A stretch of 64,000 bases of DNA. It comes from Linepithema humile. Its lineage: Eukaryota > Arthropoda > Insecta > Hymenoptera > Formicidae. The first letter of the stretch is position 1. Each line of letters starts with the position of its first letter. Positions 11,802 through 22,043 of this stretch are shown piece by piece. A program made the position numbers and the translations under genes. The notes under the pieces are model-generated. The model was not told where the DNA came from, did not search any database, and saw only the letters and a program-made list of their open reading frames with translations. Location of the stretch: contig NC_090135.1 in assembly GCF_040581485.1 (NCBI RefSeq), positions 2,597,001-2,661,000 of the forward strand, in the 5' to 3' direction.

Positions 11802-12150
11802 AGTAGTTATACTATGGGGGTTCTAACCCAGGGGCAATGAGGGGGTGCGGGTGAAGAGGGGAAGAGGGGTATCAGATAACAGTGGAGGGGGTAATGACGT
11901 CATCGTTTTGGAGGAGAGGGGGTAATTTAGGAGTGGTGGGGGCTATCAGATAACAATAATTCCTGGAAGTGGGGGATTTCCGGGATTCCCGGAAAAGATA
12001 AGATAAGGATTGTTAATACAAACATGAGTCGTCGAGAGATAAGGATTCCTGGAAGAGATAGGGATTCCGAGAACTGTTTAGATCCTTTGGTTTTTCTCTG
12101 CGCATCAAAGTGGAGCGCCATGTTGTCGGAATGCATCATCGCAATGTTTA
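11802..12150. repeat. Polinton left terminal inverted repeat
   Basis: About 345 bp, matching the complement of the right end with about four differences that I could count. It is G-rich for the first 150 bp (runs such as GAGGGGGTGCGGG), then has TCGTCGAGAGATAAGGATTC and GCATCAAAGTGGAGCGCCAT. Open frames across it are artefacts. Confidence 0.93.
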
Positions 12151-12285
12151 TAGTATGCAGGTTCGTGCAGGTTTACGGATTGCATCATTGCTGTATTTTA
12201 GAACAAAAGCCCATAGCAACAGGCAGCCACGTCAGCATTTTCGGCGCCATGTTGTCAGATTTCAATTTTGTATACAACAAGCGGG

Positions 12286-12323
12286 TATATAAAGCGAGTG
12301 AAAAAGAATAGGAACCATCAGTC
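12286..12323 (+). promoter_or_regulatory. TATA box plus TCAGT initiator
   Basis: GCGGGTATATAAAGCGAG (TATA 12286-12293) is followed 32 bp later by TCAGTC at 12318. It drives the spliced gene starting at 12376. Confidence 0.75.
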
Positions 12324-12375
12324 GTTCGAAATCATTGAGAAAATTACTAGTTCGCTGTGACGTTTACTAGCAACG

Positions 12376-13050
12376 ATGTTTTGCACCATGTTAACCGTGA
12401 AGTAAGTTGTTTCTTTAGCTACATCTTTAAACTTAATTGTTATACTTTTAAACCCACAATTTATTTTTTTTCATAGAAAACAAAAAAGTAATATGTCAAA
12501 GATGGAAAAAGAATCATCTAGGATCTTGGTTAGAAGATACTCGTTGACAAAAACCAGTTACAAATATCTCGACATCGGAATCAACGTCTCAACGTCGAGC
12601 CGTGTGGAAATCGCTCTCGGTGACAACCATGGTAAGGAGCTACGTCTATCATACGACGTATGGAAAGAACTCATGAATCAACGGGACATCATCACCAGCT
12701 TCTTTAAGAACGATGTGGACGAAGCACCGTCTCAGACCGTTGGACACTGCACGTTAAATTTTGGAAAAATGAACAACCTAAAAGTAATGCGCCTGGCAAC
12801 ATCAGCGTTATGTTTAATCATGTCAAACCGAACCGTGTGTAACATGTTTGCACTTGAATATTGCGTAGACTGTATCAATCATTCGTTGAACAACATCACC
12901 GGTACGGTTGATGTAAAGTTCGCACACTTTTCAGAAATCGCGAGGAATGCGAAGGACCCCGATCACGTGGCGATTCGCAAAAGCGATTTATTCGATAAGA
13001 ATAATATAATTGATTGTGAACTGGTGACTCAGGTCTTTGCGGAGTTGTAA
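12376..13050 (+). CDS. Polinton gene of unknown function, two exons
   Basis: Exon 1 is 12376-12401 (starts MFCTMLTVK), the intron is 12402-12476 (AA|gtaagt ... tttcatag|A), and exon 2 is 12477-13050. Splicing keeps one frame and gives a 199-residue protein; without it the ATG at 12493 would give 185 residues. I recognise no domain. It is mixed alpha/beta-looking, with several Cys in the middle (CALIM-like stretch SALCLIM, then EYCVDCINHS). No signal peptide or membrane segment is evident. It has its own TATA/initiator and is the first gene inside the left repeat. A poly-A signal AATAAA lies just downstream near 13063. Confidence 0.75.
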
Positions 13051-13139
13051 CAATACATATTAATAAATATTATTTCAACTGTAATTAAAATTTTTTATTA
13101 TTTTTCCGTGTCATCTTATCCGCTATACCGACTTATCCT

Positions 13140-13348
13140 ACAACGCGCGCATCAAAGTAGAGCGCCTGTTTAAATTGCGTCATCATGTTTGGAGGAGAGG
13201 GGGTAAATTCGGAGTGGTGGGGATATCATATTACAATAATTCTCGGAAGAGAAAAAATAAGGATTGTTTATACAAATTGTAGGCAGCCCCATGTTGTCAG
13301 AATGCATCATCGTTATGCTTATAGTTAGTGCCGTGTGCAACAAACGGG
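13140..13348 (+). repeat. internal partial copy of the terminal repeat
   Basis: GCGCATCAAAGTAGAGCGCC, GGAGGAGAGGGGGTAAATTC, GGAGTGGTGGGGATATCA and ATGTTGTCAGAATGCATCAT reproduce blocks of the left terminal repeat in reshuffled order, next to the polymerase promoter. It reads as a duplicated and diverged promoter/terminal-repeat module. Confidence 0.75.
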
Positions 13349-13388
13349 TATATAAAGCGAGTGAGAAAAAAAACGACTAATCACAGTT
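13349..13388 (+). promoter_or_regulatory. polymerase promoter: TATA box and initiator
   Basis: ACGGGTATATAAAGCGAG (TATA 13349-13356) has TCACAGTT at 13381, 32 bp downstream. The ATG at 13396 is only about 12 nt beyond, so the leader would be very short. Confidence 0.75.
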
Positions 13389-13395
13389 GTTCAAA

Positions 13396-16300
13396 ATGGA
13401 GAAGGAGCGCGATCTTACCGTACGAGCAGCGAATATCAAAACGACGGGAGAGTTCCTTCCATGGGACTACGAGTGCAACGAGTACCTCGATTCTCTCAAG
13501 GAACAATGTCGCAAGAGGCAACGCACCGGAGTAGTCAACTCTCTGGTGGCGCAAATTGCGCGTCTGGAGGGTGTGAGGGACGCCCTGCACGAGCGTTTCG
13601 TGCCCGTCGGTGCCGGATACGGTGGATACGAGAAAAAGGGCTACACGTGGAAGGAGATCGAGACGGCGTTTAGGAACCGTGTGCTGACGGGTGTGGTTGT
13701 CAATCAAAACTATATAGATCCACACGAGTTTTTGAAAAACGTGAGAAATATGGTTATCGAGCGGATCCAGGGCGTCATGGTGGAACACAACAGCGTCAAG
13801 ATTAACACCGCGTTCAACGGGGAATTCGTCGCAGGCGACAAGACTGCCGTGAAGACCATCGCCACCAAAAATTGCGAGTTGTTTCCCACATCCGATCTCA
13901 ACGAGTGGTACACGCGGCACGTGGAGGATGATATTCTGGCGGCTCTGGAGGAGTTTCAGGAACGCGATAGCGGATGGGCGTTGTCGCGTATCCTGAATCT
14001 CACCGTCAATGTGAACAAGTTCAATCCTCTGCACGCGGGATGCCACATCGAGTTATCGCGGAAAATTATGCTAAAAAGAGCGGTGGTCAACGTGCAATCG
14101 ACGGACAATGCGTGTTTCGCGTGGGCAGTCGTCGCCGCTCTATATCCAGCGGAAAAACATCCGGAAAGAACGATAGAATACCCACATTAGTCGACGGTGC
14201 TGAATCTGTGCGACATCGAGTTCCCCGTGACGCTGTCACAAATATCAAAGTTCGAGAAACTAAACGCCATCTCCGTCAACGTCTTTACCACCCAAGACTC
14301 CAAAATCGTCCCTCTGCGGCTCGCCGACGACAAAAAGGAGAAGCACGTCAACCTGCTATACGTGCGTAAAAACAACGATGCACACTTTGCGTGCATAAAG
14401 AACCTGCCGCGGTTGGTGAGCTCACAACTGAGCATGCACAAATGTAAAAAGTACATTTGCGATCGGTAAGTAAAAAAAAAAAAAAGATGCGTATAAAATA
14501 AATCAATATTTTTTATTCATAATTTTAATCAAATAAATTATTACAGGTGTCTACACTACTTTTATACACGGGAGAAGTTGTCAGTCCACAGCGTCGACTG
14601 CGGGAAAATGAACGACTGCGCCGTCGTTCTCCCCAGCGAGGACGACAAGTGGCTGACGTTCCGGAATTACAATCGGAAGGAGTGGGTTCCGTTTGTAGTG
14701 TACACCGATCTCGAATGTACGCTCGAGAAAAAGGAGGATCAGGACGGTACTACTTACGCCTACCAACATCACAGAGCCTTTAGCGTAGGATATTATGTAA
14801 GTTGCGCTTACGATAATTCGCTCTCTAGTTATAAGTCATATCGCGGTGAGGATTGCACAGCGTGGTTCGTCAACGAACTGCACGATTTGACGCACCGCGT
14901 GAAAGCGATCCGTACCACCATCGTCCCCATGGCGGATCTTACGCGGGAGGAATCGGAGGAATTCCGTAGCGCCGTAACGTGTCACGTGTGCGAGAAACCC
15001 TTAACAGCGGACGACACGCGGGTGCGAGATCATTGTCATCTGACCGGGCGTTACCGCGGTGCCGCGCACTCGTCGTGCAATCTAAATTACATAGACTCCG
15101 ACGTTATCCCGGTGATATTTCACAATTTATCCGGTTACGACGCGCATTTCATTATTAAAGACGTTGCCAATGCTTTCGAAGGCAACGTCGAATTGTTGCC
15201 GCTGACGAAAGAGCGTTACATTTCATTTACAAAAAATGTTAAAGATACCATGGATCAAAAATCAAAATTGTGTATAAAATTACGGTTTATTGATTTGTTT
15301 AAATTTCTCAGTACGAGTCTCGACAAATTGGCATCTTATTTAACTGTGGATGAATTAAAAATTTCACGATCGGAATTCAAACATTTATCCGCGGAAAATT
15401 TCAATCTGCTTACTCGGAAAGGTGTGTTTCCCTACGAGTACGTCGACAGCGTCGACAAGCTCCGGGACACAAGCCTGCCATCGCGCGAATCGTTTTACAG
15501 CTCGCTCACCGGAGAAACGGTATCCGAGAGCGATTACGCGCACGCGACAAACGTCTGGCAAACTTTTTCGATCGAAGATCTAGGCCAATACAGCGATTTG
15601 TATTTGAAAACAGACGTTCTTTTGTTGGCGGATATTTTCGAAAATTTTCGAAACATGTCTATAAAGAGTTACGGTTTAGATCCCGCTCATTATTACACTC
15701 TACCGGGATACACGTGGGACGCTATGTTGAAGTACACGCGTGTAAAATTCGAGTTGCTCACGGACATCGATATGGTACTGTTTGTCGAGCGCGGTATACG
15801 CGGTGGTCTCAGCCAATGCTCCAACCGATACGCGGCCGCCAACAACAAATACATGCCATCCTACGACCCATCGGAACCGTCATCGTACCTAATGTACTAT
15901 GATGTAAACAATTTGTACGGGTGGGCGATGTGTCAACCGTTGCCCTACGCCAAATTTCGATGGGTCGATGATGTCGCGAGCTTTGACGTAATGTCTGTTG
16001 CATCCGATTCGGCTACCGGTTACGTGCTGGAAGTCGATCTCGAGTATCCGGTGAATCTTCACGACGCGCACGCCGACCTGCCGTTCTGCCCGACGTGCGA
16101 TAAGCCGCCCGGCAAACGGGAGTTCAAGTTACTCGCAACGCTGTACGATAAGCAGCGTTATGTCATCCACTATCGTAATCTGCAACAATGCGTGCGACAT
16201 GGTCTGCGAATTGCAAAGATTCACCGCGTACTGCAATTCGCGCAATCTCCATGGCTCCGCGGATACATAGAACTGAATACACAGTTTTGGACACGGGCGA

Positions 16301-17115
16301 AAAATGATTTCGAAAAAAATTTGTACAAATTGATGAACAACGCCGTTTTCGGCAAAACCATGGAGAATGTGCGAAATTACACGGATGTCCGGCTCGTTAC
16401 ACAGTGGGATGGTCGGTACGGAGCGGAGGCTATGATCGCAAAACCGAATTTCCACAGCCGAAGCGTGTTCTCGGAGGATCTGATTGCCGTAGAGTTGCGA
16501 AAACTCGAAGTGAAATTCGACAAGCCGATCTACGTGGGTATGTGCATCCTCGACATATCCAAGACCTGCTTGTACGAGTTTCACTACGAGTACATGGCGC
16601 CTCTCTACCGCGACAATTGCAAAATTATGTACACCGATACCGACAGTCTGATATACTTTCTGCACTGCGAGGACGCGTATCGGGATATGAAACGTGATAT
16701 ATCCAAATTCGACACGAGCGACTACTCCAAGAACAACGCTTACGGTATGCCGCGCGCCAACAAGAAAGTACCCGGTCTGATGAAAGACGAGAATAACGGC
16801 GCGATCATGACGGAATTTGTCGGACTGAGAGCGAAGATGTACGCGTTGAGAGTCACCGGCCAAAAAGACACCAAAAAGATTAAAGGTGTAAAAAAGAGTG
16901 TAGTCGCTAGAACGATAACGTTCGACGACTACACTCGGTGCCTCAACGCCGAAATCGAGCTGACGCGGCGCCAATCGTGCATCCGCTCCAAGATGCACGA
17001 GGTGTACACCGTGTCGGAGTCGAAGCTCGCGCTCAGTCCGTACGACGATAAGCGGCACGTCGTATCCTGTTCCACCGACACTCTACCATGGGGACATCGC
17101 GAGATACATTTGTAA
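13396..17115 (+). pseudogene. pPolB: protein-primed DNA polymerase B (Polinton), one in-frame stop
   Basis: Family B polymerase that replicates Polinton/adenovirus-type linear genomes from a protein primer. Exon 1 is 13396-14465, the intron 14466-14546 (gtaagt..ttacag), exon 2 14547-17115: 1212 codons. Motifs: Exo I DLEC near residue 411; a Cys/His endonuclease-VII-like insert (CHVCEKP...DHCHLTGRYRG...HSSCN); Exo II NLSGYDAHFI; Exo III YLKTDVLLLAD; Pol A DVNNLYG near 809; Pol B KLMNNAVFGK near 950; Pol C YTDTDS near 1051. The 13387 frame start is TTG, so ATG 13396 is preferred. A TAG at 14188-14190 (codon 265, after EYPH) is the only stop; the reading frame is otherwise open and well conserved on both sides. 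Poly-A signal AATAAA lies at about 17218. Confidence 0.93.
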
Positions 17116-17285
17116 ATAATGCTTAGTAATATACATAGTGTTTAATTTATATAGTTTAATATTTTATGTATTATTAGTTTTTTTTTAAATGTATATATTG
17201 TAACATATTGTAGTAGTAATAAAGAACACCATTGTATATATGTATAATAGTTTATTATAATACAATGTATAATATACACAGTTTA

Positions 17286-18203
17286 TTACAATACATCGTC
17301 TTTATTTATCCAAGAGTTGTGCGAATTGTCGAATCCCAACCACTTTACAAACACCTTGTCGTCCTTTCGACGCAACACCTTCTCCACGAGATAAACGTCG
17401 GGTTGAGCGGTCTTGAGCAATTCGTGCTCGTAAAAGCCTCCCGCGACCGGATCTCCGCGGTAATCTTTAATTAGATACGTCACAGGATTGGTACGTTGCA
17501 CCGCAGCAATCTTAAACACCTCCGTCGACCAATTCGGCGTGTATCCTTTCTCGAATACAGTTTTGAATTTGCTCACGCGCACCGGATCACCCACCCTGAA
17601 TTTCGCCGGCGCGGCAATTTTTATTCTACTGTACACGGTGCTCAAGAGTCCCTTTGCGATCTCGGGAGTGACATCGATCGGGCGCATACCGATCGTACGA
17701 TGTTTACGACCGTTGTATTCCGAGACCAATCGCGGTAAATCGTCGATCCACTTGTACGATTCCGCGAGCGTGAAAAACTTCCACATTTCGTTCTTCAACG
17801 TGCGATTCAATCGTTCCACCACCGAAGCCTTCATGACCGAGTATGTCGAATAATGATTGATGCCGTGTTTCTTGACAAGATTTTGGAAATCTCTGTTGTA
17901 AAATTCTTTTCCACGGTCGGTCTGCAAATTTTTCGGAATTCTCTCCCTAAATATCGCGGAAAATGCTTTGGACGTTTCGATTCCTTTGGTCTTTAAGGGC
18001 ACGGCCCACGCGTACTTGCTCAACACATCGATAACGGTTAGAATATAGTTGTAACCGCCGTTGGATCGCGAGTACGGTCTCATCTCGACAATGTCAGCCT
18101 GCCACAAATCATCGTATCCTTTCACGACGACTGGCCGACGCGTAAAGTTTCTTCTCGCCGGTGCGTGGAGCTCGTCCACGAGCGATCTCCTCTCCAGGCT
18201 CAT
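17286..18203 (-). CDS. Polinton integrase with C-terminal chromodomain
   Basis: Retroviral-type (rve) integrase, 305 residues, that would insert the element into host DNA. The catalytic acids are D37 (QADIVE), D96 (QTDRGKEF) and E130 (SVVERLNR). A C-terminal chromodomain-like segment (residues about 267-305: YLVEKVLRRKDDKVFVKWLG...SWI) may guide it to chromatin. The frame is open and intact. Its ATG overlaps the stop of the upstream fibre-like gene by ATGA (18200-18203). No separate TATA box is visible, so it probably shares the upstream transcript. Confidence 0.95.
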   Translation of the reverse strand: MSLERRSLVDELHAPARRNFTRRPVVVKGYDDLWQADIVEMRPYSRSNGGYNYILTVIDVLSKYAWAVPLKTKGIETSKAFSAIFRERIPKNLQTDRGKEFYNRDFQNLVKKHGINHYSTYSVMKASVVERLNRTLKNEMWKFFTLAESYKWIDDLPRLVSEYNGRKHRTIGMRPIDVTPEIAKGLLSTVYSRIKIAAPAKFRVGDPVRVSKFKTVFEKGYTPNWSTEVFKIAAVQRTNPVTYLIKDYRGDPVAGGFYEHELLKTAQPDVYLVEKVLRRKDDKVFVKWLGFDNSHNSWINKDDVL

Positions 18204-18754
18204 TGCGATTCGTTTTGCTTCTTCTTCATCGCCTCATCGTAGTATTTGATGAAATTTTTTCTCACAGTTCTACGAAGATTGTGAATCTCTCGCTCGACAA
18301 GACTCTTCGTCTCTCGCTCGCGATCGACGAGTTTTCCATCGAGTAGCGCCACACTCTCGTCGAGGAGACCTCTCAGATCGTGAATCTGGCGTTCCAACGT
18401 CACGTATCTGGTCTCGATGTAATCATCGTGGTCTCTCTTCCAGGTCCGCTCGGTATTCTCCGAATCTTCGAGTCGCGAAAGTACTTCTCGCTTAAAATTT
18501 TCATAGAGCATACGATCTCGATTCGCACGATCGCTCATAAGCTGGAAGTGATGATCCAGATGCAGCTTGTTGACGGCGTCGGTGTCCGCTTCAGGGTCGG
18601 CGAGATGTCTGATTACGCGTGACTTGGCGTTGAAAACCCCACCATCCTTGCAGAGACAATTCTCGCGCACGTAATTCTTCGAGACTCCACCGCTCTGTCT
18701 CGTCACCCTGGCGCTTCCTCCTCCTAGCTGTAGTCCGAATTTGTTGATAGACAT
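18200..18754 (-). CDS. fibre-like coiled-coil protein
   Basis: 184 residues. N-terminal MSINKFGLQLGGG is followed by a Gly/Ser-rich stretch, then the phrase RVIRHLADPEADTDAVNK. That phrase resembles the motif common near the shafts of phage and viral tail-fibre proteins (..I.NVADP...TDAVNK..). The C-terminal two thirds is highly charged with heptad-like Leu/Val spacing (coiled coil). I infer a fibre or attachment-type structural protein; this rests on the motif only. It is intact and overlaps the integrase start. Confidence 0.6.
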   Translation of the reverse strand: MSINKFGLQLGGGSARVTRQSGGVSKNYVRENCLCKDGGVFNAKSRVIRHLADPEADTDAVNKLHLDHHFQLMSDRANRDRMLYENFKREVLSRLEDSENTERTWKRDHDDYIETRYVTLERQIHDLRGLLDESVALLDGKLVDRERETKSLVEREIHNLRRTVRKNFIKYYDEAMKKKQNESQ

Positions 18755-18777
18755 TCCCGTAGCATCGCACGAGCAAT

Positions 18778-18813
18778 ACTGGCTACAGCGATGACAACGA
18801 CGATCAATTTATA
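18778..18813 (-). promoter_or_regulatory. probable TATA and initiator for the fibre-like gene
   Basis: Minus-strand GATTATAAATTG (TATA 18813-18806), with CCAGTA about 30 bp downstream (18784-18778), ahead of the ATG at 18754. It matches the element's promoter layout less exactly than the others. Confidence 0.45.
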
Positions 18814-19883
18814 ATCAGACCGGCTTCGCGCAGTTCCTCGATAATCGAGAGAAACTCGTTGTCGTGCGCGTTGTTTCCCGCCTGACGGGAGGCGTCCAGC
18901 AATCGAAGGCGATCCACCAATTCGTTCGGATCGTCCCAGTGCACGTAATCGACCGCGTTGTCGGTCACAGTCATGGTCTGTGGTACGTTACACTTGGGTA
19001 ACGTGCGACCCGCACCTCTCTTGTCGAGATGTGCGACACCTCCACCTTTCTTAGATATCAGAGGTGTGATGATATGTTTGTATTTGTATCCTTTGTTTCC
19101 CAAAACAAGTAAATGCGCGTTATGGCCGCGTCTGTGAGCGTTAGTAGCTAGTAGTATGCTCTTGTACTTTTGTTTGTCAGCCTCCGTACACAGCGTATCG
19201 TCGGGAAGTCTTTTGAATATTAATTCAAACATGCCGGGCGTGCCAGCGTATTTCACACCGTCCACGATCAAATTGTCGTCTCGATCGATGTCGAAGGTCT
19301 TGTCCCCGAGAAACGTTCCCGCATCGTTGAAGTATACACCGTACACGTTGTCGATCCCTCTCTTCTTGTCACCGCTCAAGAGCTCCCCGATGTACTCTTG
19401 GCCTAGCGGGCCCATTTGACCGTACAGCGCTTCCCAACCATCGGACGTTTGCATCGTCTGTCTCACGGATGTCGCGAAAGACGGGTCCGTGGTTTCGAAC
19501 ACGTTTTCGATCGGTAAATTTATCGGCAATTCAAACGCCAATTTTTGCGGCTGGAACGGCGTCGAAGCTTGTATCGGTGTCGTCAACGGGGTACGCTTGA
19601 TTTTCTTCTTCCTCTTCTCGAAGTTTGACCGCTTTCGTTTGATATCCGGCTCGTTTGTAATCTCGAGATCGTCAACCGAATCATCGTCACTCTTGATGTT
19701 CTCGACGATTCGTTTCAACGGCTCTAAGATCGGTTTCAACCGTTTCTCCAATTGCGCCTCTTGCTCCACTCTACCCGTCTTCAACGTCCGGTGCTTCTTG
19801 CGAATCGACTCGCTCGTACGAGCGATTTCCTTCGCGATCTTCTTCCTCTCGTCGATATCTTTCGTGTCGAACGTCATCGTCAA
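18804..19883 (-). CDS. conserved Polinton protein of unknown function
   Basis: 359 residues, intact. The N-terminal 110 residues are charged and basic, with KRKRSN and KRKKKIKR (nuclear-localisation-like). The C-terminal domain starts near GPLGQEYIGELLSG and contains VYGVYFNDAG, DDNLIVDGVKYAGTPGMFEL and ATNAHRRGHN. This arrangement recurs in insect Polinton-like loci; I believe the domain is catalogued only as uncharacterised. The ending, NELVDRLRLLDASRQAGN...IIEELREAGLI, is helical. It starts 14 nt after the ATPase stop, in the same transcription unit. Role unknown, possibly structural. Confidence 0.75.
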   Translation of the reverse strand: MTMTFDTKDIDERKKIAKEIARTSESIRKKHRTLKTGRVEQEAQLEKRLKPILEPLKRIVENIKSDDDSVDDLEITNEPDIKRKRSNFEKRKKKIKRTPLTTPIQASTPFQPQKLAFELPINLPIENVFETTDPSFATSVRQTMQTSDGWEALYGQMGPLGQEYIGELLSGDKKRGIDNVYGVYFNDAGTFLGDKTFDIDRDDNLIVDGVKYAGTPGMFELIFKRLPDDTLCTEADKQKYKSILLATNAHRRGHNAHLLVLGNKGYKYKHIITPLISKKGGGVAHLDKRGAGRTLPKCNVPQTMTVTDNAVDYVHWDDPNELVDRLRLLDASRQAGNNAHDNEFLSIIEELREAGLIIN

Positions 19884-19897
19884 CGTCTCGAGAACGA

Positions 19898-20831
19898 CTA
19901 ACCATTCCGCGGTACCGCAAACTCGTTAAAACCACGTCTGTATCGTCCATCGTTAATCGCACTATCCTTGTCTATCACTAAAAAACCGTACTTGTGACGC
20001 CAACATGCGTGACACAATGTACCGAAATCTTCGTACGTCATGTCCGTATTCACATGATCGTTGTAGACGTGCTTAAGGTTTGTTCCATCCTGCTTGAATA
20101 TTACGAGTAAATTCGCGTTGTCGCGCACGAGATGTTTAGGTATTTTCGCATACGTTTGGCACAGATAGAAACAATCGACCTTCGAATGTCGACCCATAGC
20201 AAAGTACTCGCGTATCGCATTCTGCTTGTCGCACGCTATATCGTCGAAGACGAATACGGAATTCGGTAACGCCTCGCTGTGCGGTACAATTGTATCGTTG
20301 TCCGAGAACGTAAAGTAGCCGATTTCATCGATCGATTCGAGCAATCTTTCGAGATACCGATACTTTGGTTGATTCAACGATTTCGAGTACACGTACACGT
20401 TTTTGAAACGTACACCGTTCGGACTTTGCAGCAGACTGATCATCACATTGGTTTTACCGCAATTCGAGGGACCGCAAATGATACCGCGTATCGTGTTTGG
20501 CAGCATTTTACCGTGTCTGCACGCCTTTTCACAAACCCCTTGCGTCTTATCATCCATGTTTTTCACACGGATCGTGTACGGTTGTTGTACAAATTTCATT
20601 TTTTTTTTACCAGACTGTTTCTCATCCTTGTTATTACGCGACGAGTGCGCGGTATCGGATGTCGGAAAGAGCGGTGCTCGGATATTCGTCGCTAGATCTA
20701 AAATATCTCTGTTTCCATACATGATTCGGACATTATCCTGAAAAAAAAATATTGTTTCAAACACACGATTAGCGATGCACGTTTGCGATATTCACCTCCT
20801 TCCGTACCTTCTTATTATCCCGGTTATTCAT
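19898..20831 (-). CDS. FtsK/HerA-type genome-packaging ATPase, two exons
   Basis: P-loop ATPase that would pump DNA into capsids. A tiny first exon, 20831-20796 (MNNRDNKKVRKE), is joined in frame across the intron 20795-20738 (gtgaat..tttcag) to exon 2, giving 291 residues. Walker A is GPSNCGKT (residues 101-108) and Walker B is VFVFDDI (acids at 177-178). A basic linker (GKKKMK) precedes the domain. Intact. It is transcribed away from the PLA2-protease gene, and both start beside one TATA box. Confidence 0.92.
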
Positions 20832-20861
20832 TGTACTTTGTCGTCCGACAAACTTTGATAT

Positions 20862-20928
20862 TCCACTAGTTAGCGATCGATACGCGCCTCCTATTTATAG
20901 GTGAACGCTGTCGAAACACACCTCAGTT
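20862..20928. promoter_or_regulatory. bidirectional promoter around a single symmetric TATA box
   Basis: CTATTTATAG (20891-20900) reads TATTTATA on plus and TATAAATA on minus. On the plus strand TCAGTT follows at 20923-20928 (about 31 bp), leading to the gene at 20970. On the minus strand it lies about 60 bp before the ATPase ATG at 20831. Confidence 0.65.
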
Positions 20929-20969
20929 GGAAATGTGATTTACACGCGAAGTGTTAGAATTCGCGTTCT

Positions 20970-22043
20970 ATGAAACGATACAAGGGTGCCGGTTTACTGA
21001 ACAGTGTGATAAATCGACTACCGTTGGAGCTGCATATACCCGGCTACCAATTTTGCGGGCCGGGGACTCGTCTGCGGAAACGACTCGCGCGAGGGGATCG
21101 AGGTATCAATCCGTTGGACGCGGCGTGTCGCGATCACGACGTCGCGTACTCGCAAAACCGCGAATCAGCGGACCGCCACGCGGCCGATCGCGTTCTCGCC
21201 GATAAAGCGCGGGAGCGGATCACCGCTGCGGACGCGACTCTCGGTGAGAGGGCCGCCGCTACCGCCGTATGGGCTGCTATGAAAGCAAAGACGAAATTGG
21301 GGATGGGTATGACAAAGGGAAAGAAGAAGAAGAAGATCAAGAAGAGGAGAACGCTTCCGACGGCGAAATGCGGTGGTATGTTACCGTTGTTACCGCTCTT
21401 GGGAGTCATCGGTTCGCTTGCCGGTGGAGCAGCGGGTGTTGCAAAGGCGGTGAACGACTCTAAGGCCGCGCGACGACAACTCGAAGAGATGAAACGTCAC
21501 AATAAAGCTATGGAAGGACGGGGGATTTATCTCGATCCGTACAAGCGGGGCAAAGGATTGAAGAAGAAGAAGAAAAAAAAAAAAAACGTCGAAAAAACGA
21601 TAGAGATGCCCGCGGGTGCCACCACCAATCTACAGTTGTCACAAATAGCGAAGCGTATGCGAATACCGTATTTCCGAGGTGTCTACATGCGTAACGCTTT
21701 ACCCGACGAGATACACCGAAACGAGAGCGGTATCGTGAATTTGGACGATGTCGACGGGCCGGGCACGCATTGGGTGGCGTACGCCAAGAGAGGCGATCGC
21801 GCCGTATACTTTGACAGCTTTGGCAATTTGCAACCGCCGAAGGAGCTTACACGCTACCTCGGAGACACCGATACAACAATAACGTACAATCGCACGGTCT
21901 ACCAGACGTACGATCAAACGATCTGCGGACAATTGTGTCTCCTGTTCCTCCAGAAAATAGATATAAAAATCGATCCACCATCGATCAACATCAGTCGTCG
22001 ATGGAATTTCGGCAATGTCGCTGACGCTCACTCTAAGCGGTAA
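20970..22043 (+). CDS. fusion of phospholipase A2 domain and adenain-type cysteine protease
   Basis: 357 residues, intact. Residues 22-62 carry a parvovirus-VP1-like PLA2 signature: Ca2+-loop YQFCGPGT and catalytic ACRDHDVAY (His56-Asp57). A Lys-rich region and a hydrophobic segment (MLPLLPLLGVIGSLAGGAAG, about 140-160) follow, then a second Lys cluster. The C-terminal domain (about 230-357) resembles adenovirus protease: His267 in THWVAY, Asp282 in YFDSFG, Gln and Cys319 in DQTICGQLC. The likely role is membrane penetration plus capsid maturation, combined in one precursor. The last 29 nt overlap the minor capsid gene, whose promoter lies inside this gene. Confidence 0.85.
   Translation: MKRYKGAGLLNSVINRLPLELHIPGYQFCGPGTRLRKRLARGDRGINPLDAACRDHDVAYSQNRESADRHAADRVLADKARERITAADATLGERAAATAVWAAMKAKTKLGMGMTKGKKKKKIKKRRTLPTAKCGGMLPLLPLLGVIGSLAGGAAGVAKAVNDSKAARRQLEEMKRHNKAMEGRGIYLDPYKRGKGLKKKKKKKKNVEKTIEMPAGATTNLQLSQIAKRMRIPYFRGVYMRNALPDEIHRNESGIVNLDDVDGPGTHWVAYAKRGDRAVYFDSFGNLQPPKELTRYLGDTDTTITYNRTVYQTYDQTICGQLCLLFLQKIDIKIDPPSINISRRWNFGNVADAHSKR
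21962..21996 (+). promoter_or_regulatory. internal promoter for the minor capsid gene
   Basis: TATAAAAA (21962-21969) with TCAGTC 29 bp later (21991-21996) and ATG at 22015. It lies inside the protease coding region. Confidence 0.6.

Noticed and set aside
11927..12292. Frames in the left Polinton terminal repeat, with a mirror frame at 28624-28975
   Set aside because: They read the same inverted repeat in opposite directions; no gene start or conservation beyond the repeat.
13381..14046. 221-codon antisense frame at the polymerase N-terminus
   Set aside because: Shadow of the plus-strand frame, which joins in frame to the polymerase catalytic part; no motif on the minus strand.
16129..17058. 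309-codon antisense frame under the polymerase gene
   Set aside because: The plus strand carries polymerase motifs through the whole stretch; the antisense frame is a codon-bias shadow.
20970..21500. Parvovirus insertion suggested by the PLA2 motif
   Set aside because: The motif is in one open frame with the adenain domain and sits at the usual protease position in the Polinton cluster; no parvovirus NS or VP sequence is present.
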